From: Duganella aceris
GTDB taxonomy: Bacteria > Pseudomonadota > Gammaproteobacteria > Burkholderiales > Burkholderiaceae_D
Assembly (NCBI RefSeq): GCF_011090165.1
Contig: NZ_JAADJT010000010.1
Coordinates: 247,154-311,153 of the forward strand
Reading direction: 5' to 3'
DNA: 64,000 nucleotides
In this document: in pieces, positions 8,849 through 17,661 of the stretch
How the letters are laid out: every line of letters begins with the position of its first letter
Position numbering within the stretch: the first letter of the stretch is position 1
Translations under genes and position numbers: made by a program
The notes under the pieces: generated by a model
Database searches by the model: none
Told to the model about the DNA's origin: nothing
What the model saw: only the letters and a program-made list of their open reading frames with translations

Positions 8849-9250
8849 ATGCCCTACAGCCGTATCTCTCTCTTGAAAGGCAAGTCGCCCGAGTACCTGC
8901 GCGCGCTGGCCGACACCCTGCACCAGACCATGGTCGAAAGCTTCCACGTGCCGGAAAAGGATCGCTTCCAGCTGATCCACCAGCACGAGCCGCATGAGCT
9001 GATCTTCGACCGCGACTACGAAGGAGGTCCGCGCTCGGACGACTTCGTGCTGATCGCGATCACCACCGGCAAGCCGCGCAGCACCGAGGTCAAGCTGGCC
9101 TTCTATGCGCGGCTGGCGCAGCGCCTGGCCGCGTCGCCGGGGCTGCGGCCGGAGGACCTGATGGTGGTGGTCACCACCGCGCTGGGCGACGAGTGGTCGA
9201 TGAGCGGCGGCAGACCGGTGCCCGGCCTGTTGCAGGCGATGACATCATGA
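8849..9250 (+). CDS. Tautomerase-family protein
   Basis: A 133-residue protein beginning Met-Pro-Tyr-Ser. In the 4-oxalocrotonate tautomerase/MIF superfamily, processing exposes Pro2 as the catalytic base, and the following strand-helix pattern fits (SRISLLKGKSPEYLRALADTLHQTMVESF). The length suggests a double beta-alpha-beta subunit rather than the short 62-residue type. The start is supported by AAGGA upstream of ATG 8849 and by the required Pro2. It overlaps the next gene by four bases (ATGA), indicating coupling. The substrate is unknown; a role in aromatic or xenobiotic metabolism would be inference. Confidence 0.75.
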   Translation: MPYSRISLLKGKSPEYLRALADTLHQTMVESFHVPEKDRFQLIHQHEPHELIFDRDYEGGPRSDDFVLIAITTGKPRSTEVKLAFYARLAQRLAASPGLRPEDLMVVVTTALGDEWSMSGGRPVPGLLQAMTS

Positions 9251-9795
9251 TCGCGATGCAGTACAGCTTCGTGCTGCCGGCCGATTACGACATGGCCATC
9301 GTCCGCGAGCGCATCGCGGTCAAGGGCAAGCTGCTCGATGCGCTGCCCGGGCTGGCGTTCAAGGCCTACCTGCACGCGGAGCGCGGCGAGGCGGCGGAAA
9401 ACCTGTACGCGCCCTTCTACCTGTGGCACCACGCCGAGGCCATGCACGACTTCCTCAACGGCCCGGGCTTCGCCGGCGTGGCGCAGGCCTTCGGCTGGCC
9501 GGCGGTGCATACCTGGACGCCGTGGCACGCCAGCGTCGGCGCCGAGGTGCGGCAGGCGCGCCATGCCAGCCGCAGCGTCGCGGCGATCGCGCCGTACAGC
9601 GATCTGGCGCTGCTGCGTTCACGCGAAGAGCAATGGGCGGCCGATGCGCTCAGGCGCGGCGCGCTGGCGGTGGTGGTCGGCTTCGAGCCGGTGACGTGGT
9701 CGATCGTCCGCCTGTGCCTGTGGCGCGACGCGCCCGCCGATCCGCCGCGGCCCGGCGAACAGCGCTACCGCGTCGGCCATGTGTCGGCGCCGTGA
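9247..9795 (+). CDS. DUF4865 family protein
   Basis: A 182-residue protein of the DUF4865 type, recognised from MQYSFVLPADYDM at the N-terminus and the YLWHHAEAMHDFLNGPGF segment. No biochemical function is established to my knowledge. The family commonly sits with a tautomerase and a LysR regulator, as here, which suggests the three work on one metabolite; the fold may be an alpha+beta monooxygenase-like barrel, but that is a guess. Start ATG 9247 overlaps the tautomerase stop; an internal ATG at 9256 is possible. The stop codon touches the large palindrome that follows. Confidence 0.75.
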   Translation: MIAMQYSFVLPADYDMAIVRERIAVKGKLLDALPGLAFKAYLHAERGEAAENLYAPFYLWHHAEAMHDFLNGPGFAGVAQAFGWPAVHTWTPWHASVGAEVRQARHASRSVAAIAPYSDLALLRSREEQWAADALRRGALAVVVGFEPVTWSIVRLCLWRDAPADPPRPGEQRYRVGHVSAP

Positions 9796-9874
9796 AACCG
9801 GGGTCAGTTCCGGCAACGTGCCATTTACGGAATTAATTCCGTAAATGGCACGTTGCCGGAACTGACCCCGGTTT
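9795..9874. repeat. 80-bp perfect palindrome between convergent genes
   Basis: Two 40-bp arms with no loop, centred between 9834 and 9835 (core GGAATTAATTCC). Each arm begins AAACCGGGGTCAGTTCCGG. The palindrome overlaps the final base of the DUF4865 stop and the flagellin stop. In RNA of either strand it would form a very stable hairpin, so it may terminate both genes. Its outer GGGGTCAG sequence is shared with other palindromes in this window. Confidence 0.9.
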
Positions 9875-11333
9875 AGCCGCGCAGCAGCATCAGCGCTTGG
9901 CGCGGCGCGGCGTTGGCCTGCGCGATGATGGAGACGCCGGCCTGTTGCAGGATGCGGCTGCGGGTCAGCTGCGCGGTCTCGACGGCGTAGTCGGTGTCGA
10001 CGATGCGCGAGCGCGCCGCCGACAGATTGTTGGCCGTGTTCTCGGCGTTGCCGGCGGCGGCCGTCAGCCGGTTGCCGGTCGCGCCCAGCAGCGAGCGCAC
10101 CTTGCTCACTTCCTCGATCTTGGCGTCGAGGTAGTCCAGCGCCTCGCTGGCGCCGCTGAAGGTCGACAGATCCAGCGCGGGCTCGCCCGGCGTGTACACC
10201 GATTGCAGCCGCAGCTCCGCCGGCCCGAGCTCCACCGACGCCACCTTGCCCGCGCTTAGTCCCGCCGCCGCCGGATTGACGCCGCCGATGCGCATCGTGT
10301 GCGCGCCCGGCCGCGCCGCTTCGTTCACCGTCACCGCCCCCTTGTGCGCGCCCAGCGAAAATCCCAGCGAATCGACCGAGCCGGCCAGCGCCTCGCTGAA
10401 GTTGATGTCGCGGCCGTCCGCCGTGCTCAAGGTCAGCGTGCCGCCGGCGGCGCTGGCGCTCACGCCGCTGGTGCCCACCGTGGCGCCGATCGCGGCGGCG
10501 GCGCTGGCGGCGCGCTGCGCCGCCGTGACGCCGGTGATCGGCCCGACATCGACGCCATTGACCGAGAACGCGGCGGAGGGCAACGCGCCGGACGCGCCCA
10601 CCGCGCCCTCCAGCGTGGTCGCGGCGCTGGCGGAAACGCCGGTGACATTGGCGGCGTTGATCGCCGCCGCCACCGCGAACGCGCTGCCCGCGCTTTGTCC
10701 CGGCAGCGCGCCGGCCGACGACGCTCCCACCACCGCGTTGTTGATCACCACATCGCCGTACTTGATCGCGCCCTGCACCGCCGTCCCGACGGCGGTGGAC
10801 TGCTGCGGCGCGACGTTGACCATGGCCAGCGCATAACCCTCCTGCATCAGCGCGCGCGGAATGTTCAGCTGTATCGTCTGGCCGGCGTCGGCGCCCACCT
10901 GCAACTGCTGCGCGTAGCCGCCGTCGAGCAGCTTGATGTTGTTGAAGCGCGCGCCGTCGACGATGTTGGTATTCGACTTGACCAGCGCGTCGGCCTCCAG
11001 CTGGATCGCGGCGCGGTCGATCTGGCTGTTGCTGTCGTTGGCCGCCTGCACCGCCAGCTCGCGCATGCGCTGGAAGTTGGCGTGCAGCTGCCCGGCCGCG
11101 CCGTCGGCCACCTGCAACAGCGAGATGCCGTCGTTGATATTCTGGTTCGCCCGCCGCAGGCCGTTGATCCCGGCCGTCATGCGCGCGCCGATGGCCTGCC
11201 CCGCCGCGTCGTCGCGGGCGGAATTGATGCGCGCGCCGCTGGCCAGCCGTTGCAGACTGACGGCCATGTCCTCGCCCGAGCGCGCGGTGCTGCGCTGGGC
11301 GTTCAATGAGGACAGGTTGGTGTTGATCTGCAT
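9873..11333 (-). CDS. fliC: Flagellin
   Basis: A 486-residue flagellin. The conserved N-terminal D0/D1 region (MQINTNLSSLNAQRS, then RLASGARINSARDDAAG) and C-terminal D1/D0 region (SRIVDTDYAVETAQLTRSRI, then QQAGVSIIAQAN) are intact, with an Ala/Gly/Thr-rich variable surface domain (about 175-400) between. It assembles into the flagellar filament after export. No other flagellar gene is in the window, so it is a detached flagellin locus. No clear Shine-Dalgarno sequence is visible before ATG 11333, which could mean low or conditional expression. It follows the Sel1 gene on the same strand by 81 bp. Confidence 0.9.
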   Translation of the reverse strand: MQINTNLSSLNAQRSTARSGEDMAVSLQRLASGARINSARDDAAGQAIGARMTAGINGLRRANQNINDGISLLQVADGAAGQLHANFQRMRELAVQAANDSNSQIDRAAIQLEADALVKSNTNIVDGARFNNIKLLDGGYAQQLQVGADAGQTIQLNIPRALMQEGYALAMVNVAPQQSTAVGTAVQGAIKYGDVVINNAVVGASSAGALPGQSAGSAFAVAAAINAANVTGVSASAATTLEGAVGASGALPSAAFSVNGVDVGPITGVTAAQRAASAAAAIGATVGTSGVSASAAGGTLTLSTADGRDINFSEALAGSVDSLGFSLGAHKGAVTVNEAARPGAHTMRIGGVNPAAAGLSAGKVASVELGPAELRLQSVYTPGEPALDLSTFSGASEALDYLDAKIEEVSKVRSLLGATGNRLTAAAGNAENTANNLSAARSRIVDTDYAVETAQLTRSRILQQAGVSIIAQANAAPRQALMLLRG

Positions 11334-11414
11334 GCGGCTGCCGGCGACGCAACCACGGAATGCGGTTGATCGTTAATTAACGGCGGAACGGGACCGAACT
11401 TGAGTTGGCGCCGC

Positions 11415-13010
11415 TCAGCCGGGCAGCGTCTCGATGCGCTCGCGCGCCAGCGCCAGCTGGGCGACGTCCAGCCGCGCGGCGGCGTTCTTCAGATAGCGCG
11501 CGGCGGCGGCGAAACCGCCGCGCTCCGCCATCGCCAGCCAGATCCAGGCCTGCGCGGCGTCCGCGCGCACGCCCTGGCCGAACAGGCACATCAAGCCGAG
11601 GTTGAACTGCGCGCGCGCATGGCCCTGCCGCGCCGCCTGCAGATACCAGTGGTGCGCCCGGGCGTAATCCTGCGGCAGGCCCTGGCCGTTATCGTAACGC
11701 AGGCCCAGCGCGAACTGCGCCTGGGTGTGGCCCTGCTCCGCCGCCTTGGCGTACCAGCCGTTGGCCTGGATCGAATCGGGCTGCGGCCCGTCGTCGTGGT
11801 CGAACAGCAGGCCAAGGCTGTACTGGGCCGCCGCATAATCCTGCTCGGCGGCGCGGAGGTACCAGGTCATCGCCTTGCGATAATCCTGCGGCACGCCGCC
11901 GCCGGTTTCGTAGCGCAGTCCGAGGTCGAACTGGGCGCGCAAATGCCCCTGGTCGGCCGCCTTGCGGTACCAGAAGATCGCTTCCTGCGGATCCTTCGCC
12001 ACGCCGTGGCCGGCGTCGTACAGCAGGCCCAGATGGTATTGCGCGCCGGGGAAGCCCTGCTCCGCCGCCTTGCGATACCACGACTGCGCCTGCGCGTAAT
12101 CCTGCTCGACGCCCTGGCCGTGATCGTAGCGCAGGCCCAGGTTGTTCTGCGCCCCCGCGTGGCCCTGCTCGGCCGCCTTGCGGTACCAGTCCAGCGCCTT
12201 CTGCTCGTCGCGCGGCACGCCCTGGCCGTTGTCGTAGATCAGGCCCAGGTTGAACTGCGAGCTGGCGTGGTCCTGCTCCGCCGCGCGGCGATACCACAGG
12301 ATGGCCTTCTGGCTGTCCTGTGCGATGCCGTCGCCCTTGTCGAAGCGCAGCGCCAGGTTGAACTGCGCCGGCGCGTAGCCCTGGTCGGCCGCCTTGCGGT
12401 ACCACGACATCGCCTGGCCCACGTCCTGCGGCACGCCCTGGCCGTTGTCGTAGCGTAGGCCGAGGTTGAATTGCGCGCGCGGGTAGCCCTGTTCGGCCGC
12501 CTTGCGATACCAGGCGATCGCCTGCTTGAAGTCCTGCGGCACGCCCTTGCCGGTGTCGTACATCATGCCGAGATTGTTCTGCGCGCCGGCGTCGCCCTGG
12601 TCGGCGGCCTTGCTGAACCACAGCATGGCCTTCTGCGTGTCGGCCTCCAGGCCCTGGCCCTTGGCGTACAGCCAGCCCAGGTTGTACTGCGCGGCGGCGT
12701 AGCCCTGCTCGGCCGCCAGCTGATACCACGCGGCGGCTTCCTGGTAATTCTGCTCGACGCCCTGGCCCTTCTGGTACATCACGCCCAGGTTGTACTGCGC
12801 GTGTTCCAGTCCGGATTGCGCGGCCTGGCGATACCACACCACCGCCAGCTCGTAGCTCTGCGCCACGCCCTGGCCGTTGAAGTACATGAAGCCCAGGCTA
12901 TGCTGGGCATTGGCGACGCCGCGTTCGGCCAGTCCCTTGACGCGCAAGAATTCGGCGGTATAGGTGCTGCCGTTGTTCGCATCGGCTTCGGTGGGACCGT
13001 ATTTCGTCAT
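11415..13010 (-). CDS. Sel1-like repeat protein (13 repeats)
   Basis: A 531-residue protein made almost entirely of Sel1 (TPR-like) repeats of 36 residues, pattern AQxNLGLxYDxGQGVPQDxxxAxxWYRKAAEQG. I count 13 copies of the AQ..LG signature. The repeats are visible in DNA as a 108-bp periodicity. There is no signal peptide, so it is probably cytoplasmic; Sel1 solenoids act as protein-protein scaffolds. Its start lies 7 bp after the stop of the GGDEF-EAL gene, suggesting one operon and a scaffold role in that pathway. A short non-repeat tail (about 495-531) ends the protein. Confidence 0.88.
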   Translation of the reverse strand: MTKYGPTEADANNGSTYTAEFLRVKGLAERGVANAQHSLGFMYFNGQGVAQSYELAVVWYRQAAQSGLEHAQYNLGVMYQKGQGVEQNYQEAAAWYQLAAEQGYAAAQYNLGWLYAKGQGLEADTQKAMLWFSKAADQGDAGAQNNLGMMYDTGKGVPQDFKQAIAWYRKAAEQGYPRAQFNLGLRYDNGQGVPQDVGQAMSWYRKAADQGYAPAQFNLALRFDKGDGIAQDSQKAILWYRRAAEQDHASSQFNLGLIYDNGQGVPRDEQKALDWYRKAAEQGHAGAQNNLGLRYDHGQGVEQDYAQAQSWYRKAAEQGFPGAQYHLGLLYDAGHGVAKDPQEAIFWYRKAADQGHLRAQFDLGLRYETGGGVPQDYRKAMTWYLRAAEQDYAAAQYSLGLLFDHDDGPQPDSIQANGWYAKAAEQGHTQAQFALGLRYDNGQGLPQDYARAHHWYLQAARQGHARAQFNLGLMCLFGQGVRADAAQAWIWLAMAERGGFAAAARYLKNAAARLDVAQLALARERIETLPG

Positions 13011-13017
13011 GCTGACT

Positions 13018-15300
13018 TCAAGCTTGTATCGCGATCATCGCAGGTTGGATATCGGCCAGCGGCATCGCGTGCCGGTGGTCGCCGGACGACGTCGACTGGT
13101 TGTTCTGGTCTTGCAGCACGTCGATGAAACTGGCCAGGGAGATCGGGCGGTGGTACAGGTAGCCCTGCATGGTGGTGCAGCCGTTGGCCTGCAGGTAGCG
13201 CGCCTGCACGTCGGTCTCGACGCCTTCCGCCACCAGGTGCAGGCCGAGCCCGCGCGCGATCGAGATGATCGCCAGGATCACCGGATAGTGGCCGTTCTCG
13301 TCGTGGATCTCCTTGACGAAGGACTGGTCGATCTTGATGGTGTGGATCGGGAAGCGGTGCAGATACGACAGCGACGAGTAGCCGGTGCCGAAATCGTCGA
13401 TCGCCACCGACACGCCCAGCTGGCAAAGCTTGTTCAGCTGTTCGATCGCGTACTGCGGATTGCGGATGCAGATGTTCTCGGTGATCTCGACTTCGATCTG
13501 CGCCGGCGAAATGCCGTAGCGCGTCAGCGCGCCGCGCATCTTCTCGAAGAAGTCGCCCCGGTCCAGATACTGTGGCGACAGGTTCAGCGACAGGCGGATC
13601 GCCTCGCCGCCGTTGGCGTTCCATTGCAGCAGGTCGCGGCACAACGCGCCCAGCATCCAGTCGGAGATCGGCAGCATCAGGCCGTTGTCCTCGGCGAACG
13701 GCAGGAACTCGCCGGCCGCCAGCAGGCCGCGCTGCGGATGGTTCCAGCGCATCAGGCCTTCGGCGCCGATGATGCGGCCGGTGGCGACGTCGACCTGCGG
13801 CTGGTAGTACATTTCCAGCTCGTTCAGCTCCAGCGCCTTGCGCAGGCTCTGCTCCAGCGCGATCTTCTGGTGCGACACGTCCAGCATCGAGTTGTGATAG
13901 AAGCTGTGGCCGTTCTTGCCCAGCGCCTTGACCTGGTACATGGCGATGTCCGCATGCCGCAGCAGCTCGTCGATGGTTTCGCCGTCGGTCGGGTACACCG
14001 CGATGCCGATCGAGGCCGAGATGTGCACCTCATGGCCATCGAGGTCGAACGGCTTTTGCAGGCTTTCGAGGAATTTATCGGCGATGGCCTTGGCGTCCTG
14101 GCGGTCGCGCAGCTCCGGCAGCACGATGGTGAATTCGTCGCCGCCCTGGCGCGCCAGCGTGTCGCCGCGGCGCAGGCAATCCTTGAGCCGCGACGCCACC
14201 TGTTGCAGCAGCTCGTCGCCCTTGACGTGGCCCAGCGTGTCGTTGACCAGCTTGAAGCGATCGAGATCGACGAACATCACCGCCAGCTCGGTCAGCTTGC
14301 GCTTGGCCTGGATCACGGCCAGTCCCAGCCGGTCCTTGAACAGCATGCGGTTCGGCAGGTCGGTCAGGATGTCGTGGTAGGCCTGGTAGGAGATCACTTC
14401 CTCGGCGCGCTTGCGGTCGGTGATGTCGCGCGCCACGCCGTAGGTGCCGAAGAACTCGTGCTTCTTCACTTCGTGGTCGGGGACGTGCATGCCGATCGCG
14501 TTGAGCGAAATCGTCATCAGCGTATTGTTGAAGGTGCGTTCGACACCGCCGCCGGTGTTGCACTTCAGGCGCAGCTCGACGTTGCGCGAGGCGCGTTCGT
14601 CGACCCGGCGCTCGTTGAAGGCGTAGCGCGCGCGCTCCTGGTCCTCGTCGTGCACCAGCACCGAGTAGTGGCGGCCGATCAGCTCTTCGCGGCTGAAGCC
14701 GAGCAGCTGCTGGACGCGGTCGTTGACGAAGGTGAACTTGCCCTCGTGGTTCAGCGTGTAGATGATGTCCGGCGAGCTGTCCACCAGATAGCGGTACATC
14801 TTCTCGGAGTTTTCCAGCTTGGAGGCGATGCGTTCGTTGTCGATGGCCAGGCGGCGCTTTTGCAGCGCGTTCTCCACCGTCTTCAGCAGCTCTTCGCGGC
14901 TGTACGGCTTGCGCAGGTAGTCGTAGGCGCCGCGTTTCAGCGCGCCGATCGCCGCCTCGATGCCGACGTCGCCGCTCATCACGATCACGTCGCCGTCGAT
15001 TTCCCTGGCGTTGATGAAGTCCATGATCTCGTGGCCGCTCATGTCGGGCAGGCGCAGATCGAGCAGGATCAGGTCGAATTTGAGCTTGGTCAGCTGGGCC
15101 AACGCCTCACTGCCGCAGGTCGCCGTCACCAGGTGGTAATCGCGGTCGCGCAGCAGTTCGTAGAGCGACGACAGCAAACGCGGTTCGTCGTCCACGAGCA
15201 GGATGCGGGGGCAGTTATCAGTGGATAGGACGACGGGGGCGTGGTCGTCGGAACTTGGATCGAGGGCGGCCGTCAGGCCGGCAAGGTTCAGGTTCATCAT
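13018..15300 (-). CDS. Response regulator with PAS, GGDEF and EAL domains (cyclic-di-GMP enzyme)
   Basis: A 760-residue protein. A receiver domain comes first (about 30-145) with its phospho-Asp context intact (LILLDLRLPD). A PAS/PAC sensor follows (about 165-300), then GGDEF (about 315-475) with an intact GGDEF active-site motif. A C-terminal EAL domain (about 490-745) has its signature as EGL, with NLSPQYL, EITEN, DDFGTGYSS and AEGVET all preserved. Both synthesis and hydrolysis of cyclic-di-GMP are therefore possible. The ATG at 15300 sits 4 bp after the kinase stop with AAGG overlapping it. It is very probably the output of the upstream HDOD kinase. Confidence 0.92.
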   Translation of the reverse strand: MMNLNLAGLTAALDPSSDDHAPVVLSTDNCPRILLVDDEPRLLSSLYELLRDRDYHLVTATCGSEALAQLTKLKFDLILLDLRLPDMSGHEIMDFINAREIDGDVIVMSGDVGIEAAIGALKRGAYDYLRKPYSREELLKTVENALQKRRLAIDNERIASKLENSEKMYRYLVDSSPDIIYTLNHEGKFTFVNDRVQQLLGFSREELIGRHYSVLVHDEDQERARYAFNERRVDERASRNVELRLKCNTGGGVERTFNNTLMTISLNAIGMHVPDHEVKKHEFFGTYGVARDITDRKRAEEVISYQAYHDILTDLPNRMLFKDRLGLAVIQAKRKLTELAVMFVDLDRFKLVNDTLGHVKGDELLQQVASRLKDCLRRGDTLARQGGDEFTIVLPELRDRQDAKAIADKFLESLQKPFDLDGHEVHISASIGIAVYPTDGETIDELLRHADIAMYQVKALGKNGHSFYHNSMLDVSHQKIALEQSLRKALELNELEMYYQPQVDVATGRIIGAEGLMRWNHPQRGLLAAGEFLPFAEDNGLMLPISDWMLGALCRDLLQWNANGGEAIRLSLNLSPQYLDRGDFFEKMRGALTRYGISPAQIEVEITENICIRNPQYAIEQLNKLCQLGVSVAIDDFGTGYSSLSYLHRFPIHTIKIDQSFVKEIHDENGHYPVILAIISIARGLGLHLVAEGVETDVQARYLQANGCTTMQGYLYHRPISLASFIDVLQDQNNQSTSSGDHRHAMPLADIQPAMIAIQA

Positions 15301-15304
15301 GGCC

Positions 15305-17467
15305 TTAAACTGAATCCATCGCCCGCGTGGATACGCCGGCGACTTGGCTGGTGCTGCCACGGGCGGGCAGCAGAATTTCAAAAGTGGTACCCGTTTTTCC
15401 GGAACGGCAGGTGATCAGGCCCTGCATTTTCTTGACCAGGCCGTGGACGATGGACAGGCCGAGTCCATGGTTCGGGCCTTCCTTGCCGCTGCGGACCGGC
15501 GAGAACAGATTGGCCAGCACCTCGGCCGACAGTCCGGGTCCGCTGTCGCTGACCACCAGCTCCAGGTATAGCTTGCGCTCGCGGTTGACGTGGCCGCGAT
15601 TGGCGATCTCGATCTTGCCGCCGTCGGCCAGCGCCTCGACCGCGTTCTTGATCAGGTTGACCAGGATCTGCTTCAGCAGGTCGGCGTCGCCGTCGATCTC
15701 GGCCGGCTCCTCCTGCATCCGCACCACGATCTGCACCGAGGCCGGCACGAAGTCGGTGGCGCGGAACAGCCGCAGCACGTCGTCGACCACGCGGCCGACG
15801 TTGGTCACGCGCGAGCTCTCGGTCGGCTGCAGGTCGGCCAGGCCGTTGATCAGTTGGCCGACGCGGTCGATCTCCTCGTTCAGGATCGACATCTCGCCGA
15901 CCACCGGCTCGCGCTTGGCCAGCTTGCCGTCCAGGACCGACAGATAGTTCTTGATGATCGACAGCGGGTTGTTCACCTCGTGCACCACGCGCCGCGAGGC
16001 TTCGCGGTATTCCTCGGCGACGTGGGCGATCTGGCGCTTGGCGTGACCGCGTTCGCTGATCGCCGTCTCCAGCGCGGCGGCGGCCTGGGTGCCGAACGAC
16101 TGCAGGAAGCGCTCGCGCTTCTGGAAGCTGGGCATCTGCCACGCCGGCGCGCCGCCGATCAACACCCCCAGGCAGCGCTGGTTGGCCACCAGCGGCAGGC
16201 ACACCATGCTCTCGGTGCCGATGATGCGGAACAGCTGCTCCTCCGCCACGTTCAACGGGCTGTCGCGGCCGATGTAGGCCAGCTTGCGCTCCAGCGCCGA
16301 TGCCGCCACCACGCCGCCCTTGGTCAGCGGGATCGCGAATTCGGCCAGGCGCTGCTGATGCTCGCCGGTCGGCGTGCCGTGCAGCGCGTGGCCGGTCGGA
16401 TTCTCCATCAGCACCACGGCGGTTTCGAAGTCGAACAGGATGCGCGCCGAGCGCGTCATCGCTTCCAGCAGCCCGGTCTCGCCCTGCTGGCGGGCGAAGG
16501 TCTGGCCCATCTCCGACACCAGCACCATGTTGCGCACTTCCTCGGACAGGCGCTGCTGCACCGGGTCGACCGGCGGCGGCGGCGCGTAGGCCGACGGCAC
16601 CGGCACGTCGTCGACGCCGGCCAGCTCGATGCCCAGATAGGCGGCCGATTTCTCCACCTGGCGCGCGGCGTTCTTGACGATCAGTTCCAGCGTGTCGGCG
16701 TCGAGGCCGACCAGGTGGCCGGCGTCCGCGATCGCCTGTTGCTGGTCCTCGTGGCAGCACAGCAGGTGCGCCAGGCGCACGATGCGGATCAGCGGATGCG
16801 CCGATTCCAGCCGCGCGATCGGCTCGTGGTGATACAGCACGCTGTCGGCCAGGAAGGAATCCAGGTGCCAGCGCTCGATCAGCCAGGCGCCCGCTTCGGT
16901 GTGGGTGATTTGCAGCGTGCGCTGCTCGACCGCGCACAGGTCCTCGTCGTCGCGCGCCATGAAGTTGAACGAGTATTCCTTGGGCGCGGTGGCCAGCAGC
17001 GCCAGCCGGCCGACGTTGTGCAGCAGGCCGGCCAGGTAGGCCTCCTCGACGTGCGGGTATTCCATCTGCTTGGCGATGTCGCGCGCGATGACGGCGGTGG
17101 TCAGCGAGCCTTTCCAGAAGCCGCGCAGGTCGGTGCTGCTCGAATGCGGGAAGCTGTTGAAGGTCTGGAACACGGATTCGCTGATGACCAGCGTCTTGAT
17201 CATGTCGGTGCCGAGCGACACCAGCGACTGCTCCAGGCCGACCGTGCGCTGGTTGCGGTGATAGGCCGAGCTGTTGGCGACGGTGAGGATTTTGCTGGTC
17301 ATCGCCGCGTCCTTGGCGATCAGCGCGGCGAGCTCCGGCATGCCGGCGTCGTCGGCCTGCAAGTGTTCAATCAACTTGATCAGTATCTGCGGCATCGCCG
17401 GCAGACGGGCAATCAGCAAGCGATTGCGAATATCATGGTCAGATTGTTGTTGCATCGTATCAAGCAT
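15305..17467 (-). CDS. HDOD-GAF hybrid sensor histidine kinase
   Basis: A 720-residue cytoplasmic protein. An HDOD domain (about 15-220, LPAMPQILIKLIEHL at its start) is followed by a GAF-like domain (about 305-450) and a histidine kinase core. The H-box reads RRVVHEVNNPLSIIKNYL, the N-box NLIKNAVEAL, and the G-boxes DSGPGL and GLGLSIVHGL. HDOD domains are HD-related but lack full catalytic residues and usually serve as signalling platforms. The gene lies 4 bp upstream of the REC-PAS-GGDEF-EAL gene, its likely phosphorylation partner. Start choice is uncertain: neither ATG 17467 nor ATG 17455 has a strong ribosome site. Confidence 0.87.
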   Translation of the reverse strand: MLDTMQQQSDHDIRNRLLIARLPAMPQILIKLIEHLQADDAGMPELAALIAKDAAMTSKILTVANSSAYHRNQRTVGLEQSLVSLGTDMIKTLVISESVFQTFNSFPHSSSTDLRGFWKGSLTTAVIARDIAKQMEYPHVEEAYLAGLLHNVGRLALLATAPKEYSFNFMARDDEDLCAVEQRTLQITHTEAGAWLIERWHLDSFLADSVLYHHEPIARLESAHPLIRIVRLAHLLCCHEDQQQAIADAGHLVGLDADTLELIVKNAARQVEKSAAYLGIELAGVDDVPVPSAYAPPPPVDPVQQRLSEEVRNMVLVSEMGQTFARQQGETGLLEAMTRSARILFDFETAVVLMENPTGHALHGTPTGEHQQRLAEFAIPLTKGGVVAASALERKLAYIGRDSPLNVAEEQLFRIIGTESMVCLPLVANQRCLGVLIGGAPAWQMPSFQKRERFLQSFGTQAAAALETAISERGHAKRQIAHVAEEYREASRRVVHEVNNPLSIIKNYLSVLDGKLAKREPVVGEMSILNEEIDRVGQLINGLADLQPTESSRVTNVGRVVDDVLRLFRATDFVPASVQIVVRMQEEPAEIDGDADLLKQILVNLIKNAVEALADGGKIEIANRGHVNRERKLYLELVVSDSGPGLSAEVLANLFSPVRSGKEGPNHGLGLSIVHGLVKKMQGLITCRSGKTGTTFEILLPARGSTSQVAGVSTRAMDSV

Positions 17468-17573
17468 TGCCGCTAGGGATGTCGATTAGGGGGTGGCTTT
17501 CAACGGCGAAGTACCACCACAGTTAGGTTTCATGCGGCTTCCGGCGGGTTTTGGGCCAAAAGTCGATTGCCTT

Positions 17574-17605
17574 AAAAAATTATCTTATCATAAAGTCTGA
17601 TAAGA
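17574..17605 (-). terminator. Probable Rho-independent terminator after the Bcr/CflA gene
   Basis: A perfect 8-bp stem, TCTTATCA (17583-17590) and TGATAAGA (17598-17605), with a 7-base loop. Read on the minus strand it is followed by a run of six T residues. The stem is AT-rich, so efficiency may be modest. It lies between the efflux gene's 3' end and the kinase gene. Confidence 0.6.
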
Positions 17606-17661
17606 ACTTAACAGCACAGAAGATTTCTCTCTAAACCAATCAAATTTCTTGCCGTTAATAA

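Noticed and set aside
11415..13010. Tandem 108-bp DNA repeats as a possible CRISPR or satellite
   Set aside because: They are the codons of 36-residue Sel1 repeats in one continuous reading frame; no spacers.
12964..17476. Very long open frames on the plus strand opposite the signalling genes
   Set aside because: They are mirror images of GC-rich codon bias in the minus-strand genes, whose domains are intact; the translations are low-complexity Arg/Gln/His/Val-rich.
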